Source: Paludibacteraceae bacterium
GTDB lineage: Bacteria > Bacteroidota > Bacteroidia > Bacteroidales > Paludibacteraceae
Length of the DNA stretch: 48,511 nt
Assembly (NCBI GenBank): GCA_017444065.1
Contig: JAFSXJ010000075.1
Location: forward strand, 1-48,511
Direction of reading: 5' to 3'
Numbering within the stretch: position 1 is the stretch's first letter; each line of letters starts with the position of its first letter. Below, in pieces: positions 33,151-38,569 of the stretch. The notes under the pieces were generated by a model, which worked only from the letters and a program-made list of their open reading frames with translations, was not told where the DNA came from and ran no database searches. Made by a program: the position numbers and the translations under genes.

Positions 33151-34689
33151 TTATTGGTCTTTATTCAGTGCTTTGTATATTTCGTTGAAGTGTTGGTCTA
33201 TCGTTTCGTCGCCGTTGTTGTCGGCTTGCTCAAGTGCTTTCTTGATGTAGAACATCGCGAGTGAATCCTGTCCTTGCAGGTGCAGAATCCATGCGTAAGT
33301 GTCGAGATAGGTCGGGTTGTTCGCTTCCTTCTGAATGGTTCGCTGGCTCATCTTCTCAGCTTTCTTCAGGTCTCCGCCATTGATAGCCAGTGTCCAGGCG
33401 TAGTTGTTGAGTATGCTGAGGTTGTCCGGTGACAGTTTCAAAGCCTCTTCGAATGCGGCGTACGCCTTTTCGTTGTTTTTCTGCTCGCTGAGCAAGAGCG
33501 CATACGCTGACAGGATCTGTAACCGGAGCACCGGCTCTTCTGCATGAATGAGGGCGTTTTCCAAAATGACTACAGCGGAGTCGTACTGCTCTCGTGAACC
33601 GACAAGTATCGCTTTGTAGTAACTCCACTTCGGGTCATCGGGCAGCGCTGCGTAACTCTCCTCGGCGAAATGCCCCAAGTCGTCGGGACTGATAGTGGGA
33701 TCGGAGCGCATGAGCGTTTCTATTCTGTTCCGCACATTGTTGTTCGTCGGGTTCATGGTGAGCATTGTGCGTCCAATCTCTATCGCAGCGCGGATGTCGC
33801 CTTGCGATTCTTCGTAATCCATCAGGGCTTGATAAATATCCTGCTCGTAGGGATACTGCTCGCGTAAGTCCTGTAGCCATGCTTTCTGTGTATCGGCATC
33901 GTATCCGAGCCATGTGCTGTGCTGCTTGAGGAGTTTGATTTTGTTCTGCAGCGACACGTCAGCACTTTGCAACTGTAGTGTCAGCAGTTGGCGGCCGATT
34001 TGAATGTCGTTGTTTTGCTGCGCGGCATTCAAGTCAATGTCCGTGCGCATGGCGCGCATACGTCCGTCGTTCGGATTGCGCTTAAGGTAACTATCCAACA
34101 CCCGCAAGGCTTTCTTCCGGTCGCCCATTGAGCGATAGGTCTCATATCGCGTGACGACGGATTGTACGGTAGGTTCGCCCGTCAGCTTGTCAATCTTGTC
34201 GCGAATGGCGAGTGCCAGTTTGTACTTGCGTTCGTGCAAGAGGATATGTTCGTGGAGTTCAAGTATGTCAATATTCTTCGGGTCGCGCTTCTCCATGACC
34301 TTCAGCACGTTCATTGCCGTAGTGCGGCTGCCGGACTCGTAGGCAGTAATGGTGTAATGGTACCAGTAGTCATCCGGCGAACCCTCGTAGGCTTGTCGTA
34401 GTAGCGGCAAGGCTCTTTCTTTTCCATACAGGCTCAGTTGGTACGAGCCGAGCAATGAGTTAACCGTCGGGTTTGTCGGGTCAATCTGATAACACAACTC
34501 GAGCAGGAAATAAGCCTGCGCATGCGACTTGTGCTCACTGGCGTTCAGCGCGGCGTACAAATAATAGTCCAAACGCATCTGCTCCTCCGCCGTGATGGAC
34601 GAAGGCTGCGCTTTGGCTTTCGGCTTGGCACAGATTGTGCTACTCATGACGAGTAACAGCAGAAATCCTATGAATCTGAGAACCTTCAA
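33151..34689 (-). CDS. Exported TPR-repeat protein
   Basis: 512 residues with a signal peptide ('FIGFLLLLVMSSTICAKPK'). The body is a long solenoid of TPR units, for example 'NSLLGSYQLSLYGKERALPL', 'VLDSYLKRNPNDGRMRAMRT', and a well-conserved late pair 'LSEQKNNEKAYAAFEEALKL' and 'YAWTLAINGGDLKKAEKMS'. It is probably periplasmic or bound to the outer membrane as a scaffold. The stop is 4 bp before the DUF4292 gene, and 4 bp separate it from the lipid-kinase-like gene upstream. Its fixed place beside DUF4292 and EnvC suggests a shared envelope task, but no specific function is known to me. Confidence 0.87.
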   Translation of the reverse strand: MKVLRFIGFLLLLVMSSTICAKPKAKAQPSSITAEEQMRLDYYLYAALNASEHKSHAQAYFLLELCYQIDPTNPTVNSLLGSYQLSLYGKERALPLLRQAYEGSPDDYWYHYTITAYESGSRTTAMNVLKVMEKRDPKNIDILELHEHILLHERKYKLALAIRDKIDKLTGEPTVQSVVTRYETYRSMGDRKKALRVLDSYLKRNPNDGRMRAMRTDIDLNAAQQNNDIQIGRQLLTLQLQSADVSLQNKIKLLKQHSTWLGYDADTQKAWLQDLREQYPYEQDIYQALMDYEESQGDIRAAIEIGRTMLTMNPTNNNVRNRIETLMRSDPTISPDDLGHFAEESYAALPDDPKWSYYKAILVGSREQYDSAVVILENALIHAEEPVLRLQILSAYALLLSEQKNNEKAYAAFEEALKLSPDNLSILNNYAWTLAINGGDLKKAEKMSQRTIQKEANNPTYLDTYAWILHLQGQDSLAMFYIKKALEQADNNGDETIDQHFNEIYKALNKDQ

Positions 34690-34693
34690 CTTG

Positions 34694-35341
34694 CTAAAAT
34701 CTCTTTGGGGCTAAGACATACATATTGTCGGGCAGAATGCGCACCTTGATGTTTTGCTCGACTTCATATTCCTCGCTGTCAATAAGTGCCTGTCCTGTAA
34801 AGGCTATTTGGCTTTCGGCTGTAGAAAGTGTGCTTTCAGCCGGTGCAATCACTTCCATCTCGCCGTCCTGGATGCTGGCTTTGGTGCCTTGTGCGCAGTT
34901 GATGAAGCGCGTGTCACCAGCCGTGATGCAAGTCATGGCGATGAGCGGTTTCTCCTCGTCGAGAGTCACTTGCAGGCAGTCGCATTGTACTGGTTCGCTG
35001 CGGTTGAGCCATGTGATGGACGCATTGCCGCGCAAAGGGATACCGAGGTGACGTGCGAGCGTGTTCGTCAGTCCCATAGGAATGATACCGAGTGCAGAGC
35101 GCGTACCCGCTACACCTTCCGCGACTTCGCGAACCGTACCGTCTCCGCCGACAGCAACGACGGCATCAAAGCCCATAGTGGCATATTGCCTGGCGAGAGT
35201 CAGCGCCTGGCCGGCATGCTCGGTGAAAACGATGTTCTCCAGCCACTGGCTCTTGTCCAGCAGTTCGTTGATCAGCTTGGGCAGACGACGTTTGTTCTGC
35301 GTACCTGCCATCGGGTTGATGATAAATGCTATGTTCTTCAT
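34694..35341 (-). CDS. Compact diacylglycerol-kinase-like protein
   Basis: 215 residues. The N-terminal half is a normal lipid-kinase (DAGK/YegS) nucleotide domain: 'AFIINPMAGTQNKRR', G65-G-D-G-T69 in 'VVAVGGDGTVREVAEGVAG', and 'LGIIPMGLTNTLARHLGIPL' in place of the usual G-T-G-N-D-x-A-R. Family members are usually ~290-340 residues with a large C-terminal beta-sandwich. Here the segment after ~140 jumps from 'AMTCITAGDT' to 'IQDGEMEVIAP', as if ~90 residues had been lost, yet the frame and stop are clean. It may be a real compact form or a decayed kinase. It precedes the TPR gene by 4 bp. Confidence 0.78.
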   Translation of the reverse strand: MKNIAFIINPMAGTQNKRRLPKLINELLDKSQWLENIVFTEHAGQALTLARQYATMGFDAVVAVGGDGTVREVAEGVAGTRSALGIIPMGLTNTLARHLGIPLRGNASITWLNRSEPVQCDCLQVTLDEEKPLIAMTCITAGDTRFINCAQGTKASIQDGEMEVIAPAESTLSTAESQIAFTGQALIDSEEYEVEQNIKVRILPDNMYVLAPKRF

Positions 35342-35360
35342 AAGCGGATTGTATAATATT

Positions 35361-35390
35361 GTTCAGGATAGTTCAAGATTGTTCAGGGTA
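35361..35390 (-). repeat. Three tandem copies of a 10-bp unit
   Basis: Consecutive 10-mers GTTCAGGATA, GTTCAAGATT and GTTCAGGGTA, each starting GTTCA, lie in the 65-bp gap between the flavoprotein gene and the compact lipid-kinase gene. They sit just upstream of the kinase start codon on the transcribed strand, so they would be in the 5' leader. Function unknown. Confidence 0.6.
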
Positions 35391-35406
35391 GAACCGTCCT
35401 CAAGAC

Positions 35407-36033
35407 TCAAGTCCTGATAAAGTTCATGGGTTGTGGTGTTTCGCGCTCGGGTAGGGGAAGGCTGTGGTCGCCGTGGATGTTCTTGAGCAGCCACGCCATG
35501 TTGTCCGCGAGTGTGCGCATGGTCTGCATACCTTCGGTGTCCAACGCGGCTTCGCCTGCGTCACGCCCATAAACAATATTCCAATATTGGGAGGTCACCA
35601 CGGGCATGTTCATCATCTGGAACGGCATATTCATTGTCTGCAAGGCGGCTGTGGCGCCACCACGACGGCAGACCGCCACCGCTGCGGCAGGTTTGCCTTT
35701 GTAGAGCGCGCCTCCGGAGTAGAACATCCGTTGTGTCAAAGCGAGCAGCGAACCGTTAGGCTGGCCGTAATACACCGGCGAACCGATAATCATCGCGTCG
35801 CAGGCGACCATCTTTTCGTTGACGCGGTTGCACAGGTCGTCATCGAAGGCGCATCGGTTGCCGCCTTTCTGCTTGCATTGCCCGCAGACGATACATCCGC
35901 GTACAGGCTTAGCACCAATCTGTACGATTTCCGATTTGATGCCGTTCTTTTCCAGCTGTTTAGCTATCTCGCTCAGCGCGAGGAACGTGTTGCCGTTCTT
36001 TCGTGCCGAACCGTTGATGAGTAGTACTTTCAT
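35407..36033 (-). CDS. Iron-sulfur flavoprotein / NADPH-dependent FMN reductase family
   Basis: 208 residues from ATG 36033 ('MKVLLINGSARKNGNTFLAL'); the in-frame ATG at 36057 adds eight residues before the flavodoxin first strand and is less likely. The flavodoxin fold is shown by the phosphate loop N-G-S-A-R-K-N-G-N-T and by 'AMIIGSPVYYGQPNG'. A cysteine cluster 'GCIVCGQCKQKGGNRC' matches the compact 4Fe-4S motif of archaeal and bacterial iron-sulfur flavoproteins. It probably passes electrons from NAD(P)H or ferredoxin to an unknown acceptor, in the cytosol. It is the first gene after the minus-strand promoter at 36114-36145, so it heads the long operon. Confidence 0.9.
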   Translation of the reverse strand: MKVLLINGSARKNGNTFLALSEIAKQLEKNGIKSEIVQIGAKPVRGCIVCGQCKQKGGNRCAFDDDLCNRVNEKMVACDAMIIGSPVYYGQPNGSLLALTQRMFYSGGALYKGKPAAAVAVCRRGGATAALQTMNMPFQMMNMPVVTSQYWNIVYGRDAGEAALDTEGMQTMRTLADNMAWLLKNIHGDHSLPLPERETPQPMNFIRT

Positions 36034-36113
36034 TGTTGTGTAGTAGTCTTTTGTCATGCCTTTAACGCAATCTTAGATTGCGGTTTGTGAACGCATAGGC
36101 ACATAATACGCCA

Positions 36114-36145
36114 CAAAGTTACGAAAAAAAAACGATATTTGCAAA
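36114..36145 (-). promoter_or_regulatory. Bacteroidota promoter for the long minus-strand operon
   Basis: On the minus strand the -7 element is TAACTTTG (complement of 36114-36121) and the -33 is TTTG (complement of 36142-36145, extended TTTGCA), with 20 bp between. It lies ~80 bp upstream of the flavoprotein start at 36033. It is the only clear promoter seen for the genes down to 21195. Confidence 0.87.
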
Positions 36146-36257
36146 TATTAGGCAAGAAAAAATGCAGAAAAGTTGTGAATTTGGAAAATACGGAAACCAG
36201 ACAAAGCCAAACGCCCCTTTTGAAGGTTGTTTTTCCGGCTAATTTGAGGGCTAATTA

Positions 36258-36280
36258 TATATAATACTACGTATTATATA
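36258..36280. promoter_or_regulatory. Perfect 10-bp AT-rich inverted repeat
   Basis: TATATAATAC (36258-36267) and GTATTATATA (36271-36280) are exact inverted copies around a TAC spacer. With its 23-bp length and dyad symmetry it could bind a dimeric regulator, or it could extrude as a hairpin. It is ~110 bp upstream of the minus-strand promoter and ~330 bp upstream of the plus-strand one. No T run follows, so a terminator is unlikely. Confidence 0.6.
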
Positions 36281-36313
36281 GTGTAAGCACACTTTATGAA
36301 AAATGGAGGCTTT

Positions 36314-36357
36314 ATCCTACGGTTATCCTACGGGTATGTTGCGGTTATCCTACGGTA
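36314..36357. repeat. Tandem array A: four 11-bp units
   Basis: Units ATCCTACGGTT, ATCCTACGGGT, ATGTTGCGGTT and ATCCTACGGTA follow without gaps. It is the first of three neighbouring arrays that differ in sequence but share the 11-bp period. Confidence 0.85.
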
Positions 36358-36370
36358 AATCCCCGACTTT

Positions 36371-36469
36371 GGCCCGACTATGGCCCGACTATGGCCCGAC
36401 TATGGCCCGACTATGGCCCGACTATGGCTCGAGTGTGGCTCTACTGTGACTTGAGTGTGGATTGACTTG
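36371..36469. repeat. Tandem array B: five exact and four degenerate 11-bp units
   Basis: GGCCCGACTAT occurs five times exactly (36371-36425). Four decayed 11-mers follow in register: GGCTCGAGTGT, GGCTCTACTGT, GACTTGAGTGT and GGATTGACTTG. An imperfect copy may precede at 36360. The exact core suggests recent slippage or amplification; the decayed end suggests an older array. Confidence 0.88.
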
Positions 36470-36499
36470 GGGCTGGCGGGGAATGCGGATGTGATGCAG

Positions 36500-36543
36500 G
36501 AGATTGGCGGGAGGATGGCGAGAGGATGGTGGGAGATTGGCGG
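36500..36543. repeat. Tandem array C: four 11-bp units
   Basis: Units GAGATTGGCGG, GAGGATGGCGA, GAGGATGGTGG and GAGATTGGCGG are contiguous. The strand is purine-rich (G and A), unlike arrays A and B. It ends ~70 bp before the plus-strand promoter of the nitroreductase gene. Confidence 0.82.
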
Positions 36544-36611
36544 GGAAAGTAGCAAATGGTTGTGGCAAATGTGAAGAATTTTGACGGTTTTGGAGATTTT
36601 TGGCTGCAAAA

Positions 36612-36643
36612 TTTGCAAATGTCAAAACTTTTTTGTAACTTTG
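36612..36643 (+). promoter_or_regulatory. Bacteroidota promoter for the nitroreductase gene
   Basis: The -33 TTTG (36612-36615, extended TTTGCA) and the -7 TAACTTTG (36636-36643) have 20 bp between them. A ~100-bp leader separates it from the start codon at 36746. The -33 region is inside the palindrome ATTTGCAAAT. Confidence 0.88.
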
Positions 36644-36745
36644 TAGCGGTTAAGAATGTGCCTGTGTGTCGTGTGCGTATACGCAAGCGGGAAACATAAA
36701 AGATTACAGCAAGATTGAAATAGGAATAGTAACAATTGAAAGAGT

Positions 36746-37258
36746 ATGCAAGACTTCAGAACATTATGCCAGAAGCGGCGTTCGATACGAACGTACACCA
36801 GTCAGCCGGTTGAGCGCGAGAAGATAGATTATATCCTTCAATGTGCGCTGATGTCGCCGTCCGGCAAGCGAATCAATCCTTGGGAGTTCGTTGTTGTGAC
36901 CGACGAAACGGTTCTTCGGCAGTTGGCTGGTTGCAAGACCTACGGCAGCCAGATGTTCAATACCTCTATGGCGGGAATAGTGGTTGCCGTTGACGCGTCG
37001 CTGACCGACACGTGGCAGGCAGACGGAGCAATAGCCGCCGAGCATATGCTGCTTGCCGCCGCGGAACAGGGGCTGGGCGCTTGCTGGTGCCATGTGTACG
37101 GCAGAGACGAATCGGAGGCATTAGTGCGCAGGCTGACGAACATTCCTGAGACGCTGAGCGTGCTTTGCGTCATCTCGCTCGGCTACAAGAACGAGGAACG
37201 CAAGGACTACGATTTGCAGAAACTGCAGTATTCAAAAGTCCACAATGAGATATTTTAG
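36746..37258 (+). CDS. Nitroreductase-family FMN enzyme
   Basis: 170 residues, the short end of the nitroreductase family, which uses FMN and NAD(P)H to reduce nitro compounds, quinones or other acceptors, usually as a dimer. The N-terminal FMN-phosphate site 'CQKRRSIRTYTSQPVE' (R-R-S-I-R) is typical, as are 'ALMSPSGKRINPWEFVVVTD' and the glycine-containing 'AAAEQGLGACWCHVYGRDE' helix. The C-terminal 'LCVISLGYKNEERKDYD' matches the end of the fold. It has its own promoter 102 bp upstream and a 119-bp gap before pdxA, so it may be a single-gene unit. Confidence 0.92.
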   Translation: MQDFRTLCQKRRSIRTYTSQPVEREKIDYILQCALMSPSGKRINPWEFVVVTDETVLRQLAGCKTYGSQMFNTSMAGIVVAVDASLTDTWQADGAIAAEHMLLAAAEQGLGACWCHVYGRDESEALVRRLTNIPETLSVLCVISLGYKNEERKDYDLQKLQYSKVHNEIF

Positions 37259-37294
37259 ATTGCGGTCGGCAATTACCGAAAACAGTTTTTTAGG

Positions 37295-37324
37295 TCAACA
37301 ATTATCAACAATTAACAACAATTT
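37295..37324 (+). repeat. Three tandem 10-bp units upstream of pdxA
   Basis: TCAACAATTA occurs twice exactly (37295-37304, 37305-37314), followed by ACAACAATTT (37315-37324). Copies of CAGCCAA at 37333, 37357 and 37365 continue the low-complexity pattern up to the pdxA start. The strand is A/C rich, so the mRNA leader would be unstructured. No TAnnTTTG promoter is visible in this gap. Confidence 0.6.
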
Positions 37325-37377
37325 TCAGATACAGCCAATCATTATTTAACAACAATCAGCCAAAACAGCCAATAATT

Positions 37378-38487
37378 ATGAAACCCGTGATAGCCATCAC
37401 AGCCGGAGATATAAACGGCGTGAGTTATGAAATCATACTGAAGACCATATTTCATCCGCATATATTGGAGATATGCACTCCCGTTCTGTACGGCAACGTA
37501 GCCATCGCCAAGCAATATGCCCAGTTGCTGGATGAGGAGTACAATACTCCGCAAGGCGTCATCGTTCCCGATGCGCGCAAAGTGCAGGATGGTAAAGTGA
37601 ACGTGATAACGTGTTATCCGGACGATACGCCGTTGTCGATAGGCAAGAGCACTCCCGAGGCCGGCAAGGCGTCGCTGGCAAGTCTGAAACGTGCGTGCGG
37701 CGACCTGCAGCAAGGGCTGGTACAAGCTATCGTGACAGCGCCCATCAACAAGGCGAACATCCAGTCGGACGAGTTCAAGTTCAGCGGTCACACCGAGTAT
37801 CTGACACACCTGTTCGGTCAGAAGAGCGGCTCGCTGATGATGATGGTAAGTGACGCGCTGAAGGTGGCACTCGTATGCAACCATGTGCCTGTGAGCAAGG
37901 TGGCGGAGAGCATCAGTCAAGAGCTGATTCTGCATAAGCTGACCATACTCAACGAGTCGCTGAAGAACGATTTCACCATCCGCCGTCCTCGTATAGCTGT
38001 TCTCGCACTCAATCCTCACGCCGGTGACGGAGGACTGATAGGCAAAGAGGAGCAGGAGGTAATCATTCCTGCAGTCGCCGAGGCAAACAAGCAGGGCATC
38101 CTGACATTTGGCCCCTATAGTGCGGACGGTTTCTTCGGCAGCGGACACTTCACGCACTTCGATGCCATTCTTGCCATGTACCACGACCAGGGACTGATTC
38201 CGTTCAAGACGATGGATATGAACGGCGTGAACTTCACCGCCGGCCTGAACATCATCCGTACGTCGCCCGACCACGGCGTGGCTTACGACCTGGCCGGCAA
38301 GAACCAAGCGTCGCCGCAGAGCTTCCGCAATGCGCTGACGATGGCGCTGGACATCATGAAACAACGCGCGATGAACAAGGAGATAAACGCAAATCCGCTG
38401 CCGGTGCCTGAGCCGGACGAGAATGATATACGGCCTGAGTTCCGCTCGTTCAGCGAACCGAAGAGTATCGGATACAAGCCGGCATAG
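37378..38487 (+). CDS. pdxA: 4-hydroxythreonine-4-phosphate dehydrogenase PdxA
   Basis: 369 residues, full length. PdxA oxidises 4-phosphohydroxy-L-threonine with NAD+ in the DXP-dependent vitamin B6 pathway; the product condenses with deoxyxylulose 5-phosphate on PdxJ. The metal-binding histidines are in expected places: 'FSGHTEYLTHLFGQ', 'MYHDQGLIPFKTMDM' and 'ALNPHAGDGGLIG'. The start 'KPVIAITAGDINGVSYEIIL' corresponds to the usual G-D-P-x-G-I-G-P-E block, with local changes (I-N-G-V-S-Y). The product PLP is needed by the aminotransferase elsewhere in the window. alaS follows after an 82-bp gap that can form a hairpin. Confidence 0.94.
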   Translation: MKPVIAITAGDINGVSYEIILKTIFHPHILEICTPVLYGNVAIAKQYAQLLDEEYNTPQGVIVPDARKVQDGKVNVITCYPDDTPLSIGKSTPEAGKASLASLKRACGDLQQGLVQAIVTAPINKANIQSDEFKFSGHTEYLTHLFGQKSGSLMMMVSDALKVALVCNHVPVSKVAESISQELILHKLTILNESLKNDFTIRRPRIAVLALNPHAGDGGLIGKEEQEVIIPAVAEANKQGILTFGPYSADGFFGSGHFTHFDAILAMYHDQGLIPFKTMDMNGVNFTAGLNIIRTSPDHGVAYDLAGKNQASPQSFRNALTMALDIMKQRAMNKEINANPLPVPEPDENDIRPEFRSFSEPKSIGYKPA

Positions 38488-38490
38488 ACC

Positions 38491-38536
38491 GCTGCAAAGC
38501 ACCCCACGCGGGCAAGCCCTTTGGGGACCCCGCAGC
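38491..38536 (+). other. Possible stem-loop between pdxA and alaS
   Basis: GCTGC (38491-38495) pairs with GCAGC (38532-38536), and inside it CCCCA (38502-38506) pairs with TGGGG (38522-38526), with a small GGG/CCC helix possible in the loop. It is more GC-rich than its surroundings. No T run follows, so it is not an intrinsic terminator; it may be an RNA processing or stability element. Confidence 0.4.
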
Positions 38537-38569
38537 TGACAGAATACAGACAAAACAACTGACAAATAT

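Larger units (their letters stand above)
36034..36745. other. 712-bp gene-free divergent region
   Basis: No credible coding frame lies here; the short frames opposite 36400-36686 are products of the repeats. It holds, in order, the minus-strand promoter (36114-36145), an 8-bp direct repeat GGCTAATT (36237-36244, 36249-36256), an AT-rich palindrome (36258-36280), three tandem arrays with an 11-bp period (36314-36357, 36371-36469, 36500-36543) and the plus-strand promoter (36612-36643). The repeat-bearing strand is strongly G-rich from about 36470 to 36545. No tRNA or riboswitch fold is recognisable. Confidence 0.8.

Noticed and set aside
36314-36543. The 11-bp arrays as a CRISPR array
   Set aside because: Units are contiguous with no spacers, far shorter than CRISPR repeats, and there are no cas genes.
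36400-36686. Short minus-strand proline/histidine-rich frames over the 11-bp arrays
   Set aside because: They are low-complexity products of the repeats, open in three frames at once, with no credible start or homology.
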